DNA of 6,388 bases from Bacillota bacterium (GTDB lineage: Bacteria > Bacillota > Clostridia > Christensenellales > CAG-138). Made by a program: the position numbers and the translations under genes. Below the pieces are notes generated by a model, which ran no database searches, was not told the DNA's origin, and worked only from the letters and a program-made list of their open reading frames with translations. How positions within the stretch are numbered: position 1 is the stretch's first letter; each line of letters opens with the position of its first letter. The stretch covers positions 1-6,388 of the forward strand of contig JAEWZS010000148.1 of assembly GCA_023458355.1 (NCBI GenBank). Reading direction: 5' to 3'. Positions 1 to 5,960 of this stretch are shown piece by piece.

Positions 1-920
1 TAGGCATACCGGGCAAGTCGAACGCTTTTGAGATATCCGCTCGTCTGGGGCTTCCTAAACACATCATTGACAGCGCGCGCGGCTTTTTAAAGAGCGAGGA
101 TATCAAGTTCGAGGATATACTTTCGAGCGCACAATCGCAGCGCCAAATCGCCGAAGAGGAAAGAAAGCTCGCGCAGGAGGCACGTGCGGAGCTCGACAAA
201 CTGCGCGACGAAACAGAAAAAGAAAAAAAGCGTCTTCTCGATGAGCGAAGCCGCTTGCAGGCAAAAGCGCGCGAGGACGCAAAACGCATCGTGAACGATG
301 CCAAGCGCGAAACGGAAAAGCTTATTGCAGAGCTTCGCGCCTTAAAAGATATCGACAGAAGCGCTGCCGACCGAGAGATACAAAAAACGCGGGATGCGCT
401 TCGTACACAGGAAGAGGCTTTGCATGTGCCGCTTGAAGCACCTATAAAGCAGGATGAAAGCCTGCCTCCAAAGAGTGTTAAGATTGGCGACACGGTGAAG
501 ATTCTAAGCTTAGACCAAAAGGCGACTGTGCTGTCCCAGCCCGATGCAAAGGGCGAGGTCTTGTTGCAGGCAGGTATCATGAAGCTCACCGCGCGATTGC
601 AAGATCTTCGGCTTATCGAGGTGCAAAGCCGCTCTAAATCCGAGGTGAAATTTACGCAAAACCTCAACCGCTCCGTAGGGTTGGAACTCGACATACGGGG
701 CATGATGGTGGACGATGCAATTCTTGTTGTAGACAGGTATTTAGACGACGCAGCCATGGCCGGGCTTACCGAAGTTGGTATTATCCACGGCAAGGGAACA
801 GGTGCACTTCGCACCGGGATACAGGCGCATTTAAAGCGCCACCCGAGAAGCGCGGGTTTTCGCATCGGCAACTACGGCGAAGGAGACGCCGGAGTCACCT
901 TCGTAAAATTAAGGCCGTGA
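1..920 (+). CDS. mutS2: MutS2 family protein, C-terminal part (5' end outside window)
   Basis: This is the last 305 codons of a MutS2 protein, read in the frame that starts at base 3 and ending in TGA at 918-920. Full members are usually near 780-800 residues, so the lever and ATPase regions lie upstream. The visible part opens with GIPGKSNAFEIS, the conserved stretch just after the MutS ATPase core. A long charged, Lys/Glu-rich coiled coil follows (about residues 45-135 of the visible part), then a KOW-like beta-rich segment (about 155-206). The C-terminal Smr domain (about 228-303) carries LDIRG (the family's LDLRG motif) and HGKGTG. MutS2 is known to bind branched DNA and to suppress recombination. 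In Bacillus it also acts on collided ribosomes, where the Smr and KOW regions contact RNA or ribosome. The TTG at 255 is an internal codon, not the start. The family call is secure; which role dominates here is not visible. Confidence 0.95.
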   Translation, partial: GIPGKSNAFEISARLGLPKHIIDSARGFLKSEDIKFEDILSSAQSQRQIAEEERKLAQEARAELDKLRDETEKEKKRLLDERSRLQAKAREDAKRIVNDAKRETEKLIAELRALKDIDRSAADREIQKTRDALRTQEEALHVPLEAPIKQDESLPPKSVKIGDTVKILSLDQKATVLSQPDAKGEVLLQAGIMKLTARLQDLRLIEVQSRSKSEVKFTQNLNRSVGLELDIRGMMVDDAILVVDRYLDDAAMAGLTEVGIIHGKGTGALRTGIQAHLKRHPRSAGFRIGNYGEGDAGVTFVKLRP

Positions 921-927
921 ATTTTTT

Positions 928-950
928 ATGAACATACAAATTCTGTTCAT
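928..950. repeat. 7-bp inverted repeat in the mutS2-DUF523 gap
   Basis: ATGAACA (928-934) and TGTTCAT (944-950) are perfect inverted arms separated by 9 bases, ending 17 bases before the DUF523 start codon. The AT-rich arms and the lack of a T-run after the right arm argue against a terminator. It could be an operator or a weak leader hairpin. The GAAC...GTTC half-sites are 11 bases apart, too far for a canonical LexA box, which has 4. Confidence 0.4.
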
Positions 951-967
951 ACTTTGGTGATAGACTT

Positions 968-1402
968 ATGATAATTGTATCTGCATGTCTTGCGGGGAAG
1001 CCCTGCCGTTACGATGGCAAGGCGAAGCCTAACGATGAAATCGTGGCGCTTTATGAGCGCGGAGAAGCCGTACTCGTCTGCCCCGAAGAGATGGGCGGGC
1101 TTACTACCCCGCGTGTACCGAGCGAGATTGCGTTTGGATCGGGCGAAGACGTGCTTATGGGTAATGCGCGTGTCATTGCAAAGGACGGGAGCGACGTAAC
1201 GAAGGAATTTATGCTCGGTGCGCAAAAAACGCTTTACACGGCGCAATCGTACGGTGCAAAATGCGCTATACTCAAGGCAAAAAGCCCCTCATGCGGCTGT
1301 GGGATGATTTACGACGGAACATTTTCGGGAAAACTCCGCGAGGGAGACGGCGTCACCGCAGCACTTCTTAAGCGAAACGGTGTCGAGGTGGAAACAAGGT
1401 AA
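968..1402 (+). CDS. DUF523 family protein (TudS-like, probable Fe-S protein)
   Basis: The product is 144 residues and spans a complete single-domain DUF523 protein. The N-terminus reads SACLAGKPCRYDG (residues 5-17), the middle has CPEEMGGLTTPR (38-49), and the C-terminal half has ILKAKSPSCGCG (101-112). Cysteines lie at 7, 13, 38, 99, 109 and 111. One member of this family, TudS, is a thiouracil desulfidase using a [4Fe-4S] cluster held by three cysteines. C7, C38 and one of C109/C111 are the likely counterparts here, but this is inferred from motif position. The actual substrate in this organism is unknown. There is no signal peptide, so it should be cytoplasmic. The ATG at 968 is supported by GGTGA (956-960) seven bases upstream. 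It lies 47 bases after mutS2 and 31 bases before the response regulator, so it may be co-transcribed with either. Overlapping reading frames here on both strands lack family motifs. Confidence 0.88.
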   Translation: MIIVSACLAGKPCRYDGKAKPNDEIVALYERGEAVLVCPEEMGGLTTPRVPSEIAFGSGEDVLMGNARVIAKDGSDVTKEFMLGAQKTLYTAQSYGAKCAILKAKSPSCGCGMIYDGTFSGKLREGDGVTAALLKRNGVEVETR

Positions 1403-1421
1403 TAAGGAAGCATTCAAAGAC

Positions 1422-1427
1422 AAGGAG
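1422..1427 (+). promoter_or_regulatory. Ribosome binding site fixing the response-regulator start
   Basis: AAGGAG sits 6 bases before ATG 1434. It selects this ATG over the longer in-frame reading from GTG 1380, which would overlap the end of the DUF523 gene and add 18 residues (MSRWKQGNKEAF...) that lie outside the receiver domain. Confidence 0.8.
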
Positions 1428-1433
1428 ACGAGC

Positions 1434-2123
1434 ATGGATAAGGACAACAAAAACACCATTTTGGTCATCGACGATGACAGGAACATCCTGGCCATTATCG
1501 AGCTGTATCTTAAAAAAGCGGGATACGAGGTGAAAACCTGCGAGCGCGGCGATACGGCGCTGCAGGCGTTTAAGGACTTTAATCCCGCGCTCATCGTGCT
1601 CGACGTGATGCTCCCGGGGCTTGACGGATGGGGTGTGCTCGGTAAAATACGTGCGGAAAGTGAAGTCCCCGTCATTATGCTCACCGCCAAGGGCGATTTG
1701 AATGATCGCATACAGGGCCTCGACTTAGGCGCGGATGACTATATCGCAAAGCCTTTTGACGCAAAGGAGCTTCTTGCGCGCGTCAAGGCTGTACTAAGGC
1801 GCAGTACCGTGCAGGAAACGGAAAAGACAATTGTGCTTGATGGCTTAACCATATCGCTTGAAAATTACTCCGTGGTGCTCGATGGCAAGCAGATTGAGAT
1901 GCCGCCAAAGGAGATTGAGCTTCTCTACTTCCTCGCTTCAAGAGACGGTAAGGTGTTTACACGCGAGCAGCTTTTAGAACAGGTGTGGGGCTTCGATTTC
2001 TTCGGCGACTCGCGCACCGTTGACGTGCACGTAAAGCGTATACGCGAAAAGCTTGGTGAGCGTGAGGCGTGGCAGCTTAAAACCGTATGGGGCGTAGGTT
2101 ATAAGTTTGAAATAGCGAGGTAG
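1434..2123 (+). CDS. Two-component response regulator, OmpR/PhoB family
   Basis: The protein is 229 residues when read from ATG 1434. The N-terminal receiver domain (about 8-121) has the full active site: the acidic pocket D13/D14, phosphoacceptor D57 in VLDVMLPG, T84 in LTAK, and K106 in the KPF motif. The C-terminal winged-helix DNA-binding domain (about 132-227) includes PPKEIELLYFLASRDGKVFT, a recognition-helix region with SRTVDVHVKRIREKLG, and the terminal VWGVGYKF wing. This order and length are standard for OmpR/PhoB regulators, which dimerise on phosphorylation and bind direct-repeat DNA sites. The cognate kinase starts 3 bases after the stop codon, so the pair is translationally coupled. 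The htrA-like protease that follows is a plausible target, as with CssR in Bacillus, but that is inference from position. Specific subfamily (CssR, WalR, SrrA or PhoP-like) cannot be assigned by reading alone, so no symbol is given. Confidence 0.95.
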   Translation: MDKDNKNTILVIDDDRNILAIIELYLKKAGYEVKTCERGDTALQAFKDFNPALIVLDVMLPGLDGWGVLGKIRAESEVPVIMLTAKGDLNDRIQGLDLGADDYIAKPFDAKELLARVKAVLRRSTVQETEKTIVLDGLTISLENYSVVLDGKQIEMPPKEIELLYFLASRDGKVFTREQLLEQVWGFDFFGDSRTVDVHVKRIREKLGEREAWQLKTVWGVGYKFEIAR

Positions 2124-2126
2124 AGG

Positions 2127-3590
2127 ATGTTCAAAACCCTGTTCTCGCGTATGCTTTCTACCTATCTGGCTGCGACGCTTCTGCTGCTCGCGCTTTTGGG
2201 CGTGACCGTAAGCGGTATGTTTCAAAGTCAGTATATCGATGAAAAGGAAGCGGAACTGACGCGCGAGGCTGAGGAAATCAATAAAATTATTACGCAGAAA
2301 TACATTGACAGCGAAAAGCGCCCCATAGCAAAGGATGAGCTTTCGACCATCGCAAGGAAGTACGACGCGCTCATCGTGCTTCAATTTACTGACGCAACGC
2401 TCGGAAAAGCTACGTTCACGGACGAAAGCTCCAAAGAAAAATGGGCAGCCGGTCGCGATGCGGATCTATCCCGAGCTGCTGCAACAGTATCTTCAAACGG
2501 CAGCATATATACAGATCTATTTAAAGGCATGCTTTCCATACCCGTGATGTCGCTTGTACGTCCTCTAACAGACGCGAACGGATTGGTATTGGGTACGCTT
2601 TATCTTCATGTAGATATGAGCGCCATTAACCTTTCTATTAAGCAGGTATACCTCGATGTACTGCTTTCCGCCTGCGTGGCGGTTATGCTTGCTTTTCTTG
2701 CAGTATCCTATATCACGGGCAGAATGACCAAACCCATCATTGAAATGAACAATATCGTCCGCCGCTTTTCCAGAGGTGAGTTTGACGCTCGCGTGAAAGT
2801 ACTCGGTGCGGATGAGGTAGCACAGCTCGGGAAAAGCTTCAACTATATGGCCAATGAGATTAACAACCTCGAAGCATCTCGTCGAAGCTTTGTGGCCAAC
2901 GTTTCCCATGAGCTTCGCTCGCCGCTGACGAGCATGCGTGGCTTTTTGGAAGCTATGCAGGACGGTACCATACCGTTGGAGGAGCACGCGAAATACCTCG
3001 ATATCGTCATTGGTGAAAACAAGCGAATGACGGGCATGGTTAACGATCTACTGGATCTTGCGCGCATGGAGAGCGGTCGGTATACCCTGAAGATGGAAGC
3101 GTTTGATATCAATGAGCTCATCATCCGCACGCTCCTTACGTTTGAAGCGCGCGTAAACGCAAAAAATATAGGTGTTGCTTTGGATTTTGAAGAGGAGCGC
3201 TGCTTTGTGGAGGCTGACTCCGGACAGATTACGCAGGTTCTTCGAAACCTTATCGACAATGCTATAAAATTTACACCGTCGGGCGGCAAACTCGAGGTAT
3301 CTACGATTGCCGATAAGCGTATTGTAGGTGTAAGTATAAAGGATAGCGGCTGCGGTATGACGGCGGAGGATGCCGCGCATGTTTTTGAGCGCTTTTATAA
3401 AGCGGAAAAAGCGCATACCCCGTCGGATACTTCAGGGACGGGGCTGGGGCTTTCCATCGTCAAGCGCATACTCGAAGCGCACGGGCAGACCATCGAAGTG
3501 TTGTCTGCACCGGGTGCGGGTGCATGCTTTCGTTTTACTTTAAGGCGTGCAGCGGAGAAAAAACCGCGTGCCATTTCAGAAAAGCATTGA
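2127..3590 (+). CDS. HAMP-containing sensor histidine kinase
   Basis: This is a 487-residue membrane sensor kinase paired with the preceding regulator. TM1 is at about residues 10-31 and TM2 at about 175-196. Between them is an extracytoplasmic domain of roughly 140 residues. Its end (VMSLVRPLTDANGLVLGTLY, 140-159) looks like the last strands of a Cache/PAS-like fold, though this is tentative. A HAMP linker follows (about 197-249) with no cytoplasmic PAS. The catalytic core is intact: H-box FVANVSHELRSPLTS with phospho-acceptor H261, N-box NLIDNAIKFTPSGG (N374, N378), G1 box DSGCGM (406-411), F-box FERFYKAE (420-427) and G2 box GTGLGLSIV (437-445). ATG 2127 is preceded by GAGG (2117-2120) lying in the end of the regulator gene. 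The TGA at 3588-3590 overlaps the -35 element of the next gene. The signal sensed is unknown; the downstream HtrA protease suggests envelope or secretion stress. Confidence 0.95.
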   Translation: MFKTLFSRMLSTYLAATLLLLALLGVTVSGMFQSQYIDEKEAELTREAEEINKIITQKYIDSEKRPIAKDELSTIARKYDALIVLQFTDATLGKATFTDESSKEKWAAGRDADLSRAAATVSSNGSIYTDLFKGMLSIPVMSLVRPLTDANGLVLGTLYLHVDMSAINLSIKQVYLDVLLSACVAVMLAFLAVSYITGRMTKPIIEMNNIVRRFSRGEFDARVKVLGADEVAQLGKSFNYMANEINNLEASRRSFVANVSHELRSPLTSMRGFLEAMQDGTIPLEEHAKYLDIVIGENKRMTGMVNDLLDLARMESGRYTLKMEAFDINELIIRTLLTFEARVNAKNIGVALDFEEERCFVEADSGQITQVLRNLIDNAIKFTPSGGKLEVSTIADKRIVGVSIKDSGCGMTAEDAAHVFERFYKAEKAHTPSDTSGTGLGLSIVKRILEAHGQTIEVLSAPGAGACFRFTLRRAAEKKPRAISEKH

Positions 3591-3615
3591 TGCAGTGCAT
3601 TTTGCACGATATACT
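3587..3615 (+). promoter_or_regulatory. Sigma-A-like promoter for the htrA gene
   Basis: TTGATG (3587-3592) and TATACT (3610-3615) are separated by exactly 17 bases. They match the housekeeping -35 and -10 hexamers at 4/6 and 5/6 positions. Transcription would begin near 3622, giving a very short leader with the GGAGG site (3627-3631) placed 9 bases before ATG 3641. The -35 overlaps the stop codon of the kinase, so the protease can be expressed separately from the two-component operon. No terminator separates the two, so read-through is also possible. Confidence 0.6.
3590..3607. promoter_or_regulatory. Overlapping palindromes in the htrA promoter spacer (possible operator)
   Basis: ATGCA-G-TGCAT (3590-3600) and GTGCA-TTT-TGCAC (3595-3607) overlap between the -35 and -10 elements, giving three TGCA copies at 3591, 3596 and 3603. 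A palindrome in this position is typical of a repressor site. The binding protein is not identifiable. OmpR-family activators usually use direct repeats further upstream, so this would more likely serve another regulator. Confidence 0.35.
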
Positions 3616-3640
3616 GATTCTCAAATGGAGGATGTAATTT

Positions 3641-4963
3641 ATGGATCAATATAACGGCTACGGCTACTACGGCGGTCCTGAGGACCCGTATTACCAAAAG
3701 GGGGAATACAACAACAGGCGCCGCAGTTTAAGCGGATATGTCGCGACAGCGATCATTTCGTTTATCGCGGGCTGCTTGGTGATGAGCCTTCTGTTTGGCA
3801 ACTCGAATTACTATAAGGACTATGAAGGTAACGGGCCTATGCCTGCTACATCGGCAACGCCTCAGCCCACCGTAACGCCCGACCCGGCTGTACCGGCGCT
3901 TACGCCTGTTCCGACCGACAGGAATATGCCGCAGTTCGATGGTGCAAGCCCGAGCATCGGCAACGGCGATAACCCCATACCCGACATCGTTGAGCAGGTG
4001 AAAACAGGCATCGTCAGTGTAATCAACTACATGTACTCGAGCGAGGAGGATGCCGATGTTCCCGCAGGTTCCGGAACGGGCTTCTTCATTTCGAGCGAGG
4101 GTTATATCGCCACCAATGCGCACATCATTGATGGGGCAACGAGCATCGGCGTGGCTTTAAATGACGGTACGGAGCTCGACGCGGAGCTTGTGGGCGTGGA
4201 TAAAGTCTATGATATAGCCGTATTGAAGGTGAATTATAGGAATATCACTCCGCTTAAGCTGGGTAATTCCGACGCTGTCCGCGTGGGCGAGTTTGTTGTG
4301 GCTATCGGCGATCCCACCGGGCGTGAGCTTGCGAGCACCCCCACATTCGGCATCATCAGCGCAACCGCGCGCGATGTAAATATCGACGGCCAGTCTAACA
4401 CTTACCTTCAGACGGATGCAGCGGTCAACCCCGGCAACTCGGGAGGTCCGCTTCTCAACATGAAAGGCGAAGTTATCGGTGTTGTTTCGGCGAAAACCAT
4501 CACCGCCAGTTACGACGAGTTCGGCAACGCCATCTCAGCCGAGGGCCTCGGCTTTGCGCTCCCCATCAACGGTGCGATTGAGGTTATCCAAACCCTCATT
4601 ACCGAAGGGCATGTTGCCCGTCCGGGCCTCGGCGTTTCGGTGGTCGCGGTAGAGACGTTTGAAGCGAATAAGTACGAAATCCCTCTTGGCATGCTGGTTT
4701 CCTCGGTGTTTGTAGATAGTTCTGCCGACAAAGCGGGCATTAAACCCGGTGACATCATTGTGAAGTTCGACGGCATTGATGCGACGAATCAAGCGGCATT
4801 TGTTGCCACCATCGGCGCTAAATCCGTTGGCGACAAGGTGGTATTTGAGATCTGGCGCGAGGGTAAGACATTGGAAGTCACCGTAACCCTGGGCGACAGG
4901 AACACCTTCAGCTCCGAGTACGTGGACGATATGGTGATTGAAGATTTCCGCTACTTTGAATAG
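3641..4963 (+). CDS. htrA: HtrA/DegP-like serine protease, membrane-anchored, one PDZ domain
   Basis: The protein has 440 residues. A short Tyr/Gly-rich cytoplasmic tail (1-29, with RRR at 26-28) precedes one membrane helix (about 33-52). A Pro/Thr-rich linker (about 65-97) leads outward to the trypsin-like domain (about 110-310). The catalytic triad is visible: H161 in TNAHII, D191 in YDIAVLKV and S267 in GNSGGP. A single PDZ domain follows (about 325-417), including the GLGV and AGIKPGDIIVKFDG stretches, and the tail is acidic (SSEYVDDMVIEDFRYFE). This is the standard architecture of surface-anchored HtrA of Gram-positive bacteria, which degrades or refolds misfolded exported proteins outside the membrane. 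ATG 3641 is supported by GGAGG at 3627-3631. Two TAG stops lie in tandem (4961-4966). The gene sits 50 bases behind the sensor kinase, as expected for an envelope-stress module, and has its own promoter. Family and activity are secure; the exact paralogue name (htrA, htrB, degP) is conventional. Confidence 0.95.
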   Translation: MDQYNGYGYYGGPEDPYYQKGEYNNRRRSLSGYVATAIISFIAGCLVMSLLFGNSNYYKDYEGNGPMPATSATPQPTVTPDPAVPALTPVPTDRNMPQFDGASPSIGNGDNPIPDIVEQVKTGIVSVINYMYSSEEDADVPAGSGTGFFISSEGYIATNAHIIDGATSIGVALNDGTELDAELVGVDKVYDIAVLKVNYRNITPLKLGNSDAVRVGEFVVAIGDPTGRELASTPTFGIISATARDVNIDGQSNTYLQTDAAVNPGNSGGPLLNMKGEVIGVVSAKTITASYDEFGNAISAEGLGFALPINGAIEVIQTLITEGHVARPGLGVSVVAVETFEANKYEIPLGMLVSSVFVDSSADKAGIKPGDIIVKFDGIDATNQAAFVATIGAKSVGDKVVFEIWREGKTLEVTVTLGDRNTFSSEYVDDMVIEDFRYFE

Positions 4964-4990
4964 TAGGGTTCACGAGTACAAAATATATAC

Positions 4991-5030
4991 ATGAGGGCGG
5001 TTTTCTAAGCAAAACCGCCCTCATCGTTTA
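4991..5030 (+). terminator. Probable intrinsic terminator after htrA
   Basis: ATGAGGGCGGTTTT (4991-5004) pairs perfectly with AAAACCGCCCTCAT (5011-5024) around the 6-base loop CTAAGC, giving a 14-bp stem, 27 bases past the htrA stop. The following tract (CGTTTA) is poor in T, so termination may be incomplete or rely on the U-A pairs near the loop. No gene on the other strand needs it. Confidence 0.7.
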
Positions 5031-5061
5031 AAATCACTATATATGGGCAACACTTCTTGAC

Positions 5062-5607
5062 ATGAAAACGATTGTAGAATTTGCGCGTCGCAATAAAAAA
5101 CGCATCGCCTACATGCTCACTACGCTCTGCATGTTGTTTCTGGGGCTTTTCTTAGGCTTGCTCATCGGTCCCAAAGAGGACGTGGAGCCTTTGCCGACGC
5201 AAGGTTTTACGGGCGTCAGCATGGCTGTTAAGACGCTTATGAAAGCGGACTTTGCAGCATGCTCGCATGAAATCGTTACGGTTGGCGGCGAAAATTTAAC
5301 GGGAAAAACGCGGGAAGAAGCGGAAATTGCATACCCCGGCTGGACACTCGTATCCTTTGAGAACGGTGAAGCCGTGTTTGAAAAAACATATTTGGGATAT
5401 TGCCCTGCACATTATATTTTGCGCCTTATAGACAAGGAACTCGGCATCTACCGTACCGATGAAACAACCTATGTTGAAAAAAGACTGATGGTACTCGATT
5501 ACGATGCGGAAGCGCTCGACGATGCGGAGCGTGCAGAGCTTGAACGCGGCCTTGCCTTTGATGATCTTAACGGAATAAATGCATATTTAGAAAGCGCTGA
5601 GAGTTAG
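5062..5607 (+). CDS. BofC C-terminal domain-like membrane protein
   Basis: The product is 181 residues. It has a basic N-terminus (KKR at 12-14), one hydrophobic helix at about 16-36 and an extracytoplasmic remainder, i.e. a single-pass or signal-anchored protein. The C-terminal region from about residue 113 (CPAHYILRLIDKELGIYRTD, then TYVEKRLMVLDYDAEAL, then ERGLAFDDLNGINAYLES) follows the pattern of the BofC C-terminal domain as found in clostridial proteins. Bacillus BofC works in the forespore to restrain SpoIVB signalling to pro-sigma-K processing. Clostridial proteins with only this domain are less well understood. Position supports the call: bofC adjoins ruvA in Bacillus subtilis, and ruvC is the next gene here. 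ATG 5062 is the only reasonable start because an in-frame TAA lies at 5029-5031. However, no good Shine-Dalgarno precedes it, which suggests weak or conditional translation. I am fairly, not fully, sure of the family. Confidence 0.65.
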   Translation: MKTIVEFARRNKKRIAYMLTTLCMLFLGLFLGLLIGPKEDVEPLPTQGFTGVSMAVKTLMKADFAACSHEIVTVGGENLTGKTREEAEIAYPGWTLVSFENGEAVFEKTYLGYCPAHYILRLIDKELGIYRTDETTYVEKRLMVLDYDAEALDDAERAELERGLAFDDLNGINAYLESAES

Positions 5608-5662
5608 CTTTATCGCGCAAGTGCCGTTCCGTCACATGCGCGAGGCCGCTGTGGCGGGTATT

Positions 5663-5756
5663 TCACGGTTTGCCTAAAATGCTGTGCATTTCTACCCTAC
5701 GGGTACTACTGATGTCGCCTACGGCGACAGTTAAGGTTGCGGGCGGCAAACCGTGA
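5663..5756. repeat. 12-bp inverted repeat enclosing three triloop hairpins
   Basis: TCACGGTTTGCC (5663-5674) is the exact reverse complement of GGCAAACCGTGA (5745-5756). Inside lie AAATGC-TGT-GCATTT (5677-5691), TACCC-TAC-GGGTA (5693-5705) and TGTCGCC-TAC-GGCGACA (5713-5729). As RNA or single-stranded DNA this would fold into a closed multi-branch structure of 94 bases with three short arms. Confidence 0.7.
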
Positions 5757-5763
5757 TAGGTAC

Positions 5764-5812
5764 GAAAACCTCCGGTTTTCATCCGTTTCGCCGCGCAAGG
5801 CCACAGGCCTTG
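5764..5812. repeat. Two 7-bp triloop hairpins
   Basis: GAAAACC-TCC-GGTTTTC (5764-5780) and CAAGGCC-ACA-GGCCTTG (5796-5812) are perfect 7-bp inverted repeats, each with a 3-base loop and 15 bases apart. Their arm sequences are unrelated, so the shared feature is the hairpin geometry rather than a common sequence. Confidence 0.65.
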
Positions 5813-5820
5813 GCCAACGC

Positions 5821-5875
5821 GAGGCCAACAGGCTGAGACCTTGAGGCGCTCACCGCCCGCGGGGCCATTGGCCTC
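5821..5875. repeat. 8-bp inverted repeat with alternative inner hairpins
   Basis: GAGGCCAA (5821-5828) pairs with TTGGCCTC (5868-5875). The right arm can alternatively form the small hairpin GGCC-ATT-GGCC (5863-5873), and GGCG/CGCC (5845-5848/5854-5857) could form inside the larger loop. The two folds using 5868-5873 exclude each other. Confidence 0.5.
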
Positions 5876-5888
5876 GGTCCTTAAGGAC

Positions 5889-5960
5889 TCCGGCTGCGCC
5901 GGACGTTAAGGTTCAGGCTCTGCCTGACGTGAAAGGCTCCGGCTTCGCCGGACGTGTGCA
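5889..5960. repeat. Tandem array of three hairpin units with compensating arm changes
   Basis: Three units of 24-25 bases follow each other: TCCGGC-TGC-GCCGGA (5889-5903), TCAGGC-TCT-GCCTGA (5913-5927) and TCCGGC-TTC-GCCGGA (5938-5952). Each is followed by a CGT-initiated spacer (CGTTAAGG, CGTGAAAGG, CGTGTGC). In the middle unit C-to-A in the left arm is matched by G-to-T in the right arm, so pairing is kept. A further palindrome, GTCC-TTAA-GGAC (5877-5888), abuts the first unit. Confidence 0.7.

Noticed and set aside
947..1246. Minus-strand reading frame of 99 codons, and a + strand frame at 975-1199, across the DUF523 gene
   Set aside because: Both overlap a gene with clear family motifs in another frame, have no recognisable domains and no convincing ribosome binding site.
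1380..1433. Earlier GTG start for the response regulator at 1380
   Set aside because: It would add 18 residues outside the receiver fold and overlap the DUF523 gene; ATG 1434 has a well-placed AAGGAG.
2565..3416. Several minus-strand frames opposite the sensor kinase
   Set aside because: They are overlapping shadows of a gene with intact H, N, G1, F and G2 boxes and show no features of their own.
5057..5062. Consensus-perfect -35 hexamer TTGACA at the BofC-like start codon
   Set aside because: No acceptable -10 element lies 15-18 bases downstream, and a promoter here would put the transcript start inside the gene.
5663..5960. CRISPR array
   Set aside because: The repeated units are short hairpins with varying arms and no unique spacers of constant 30-40 base length; no cas genes are nearby.
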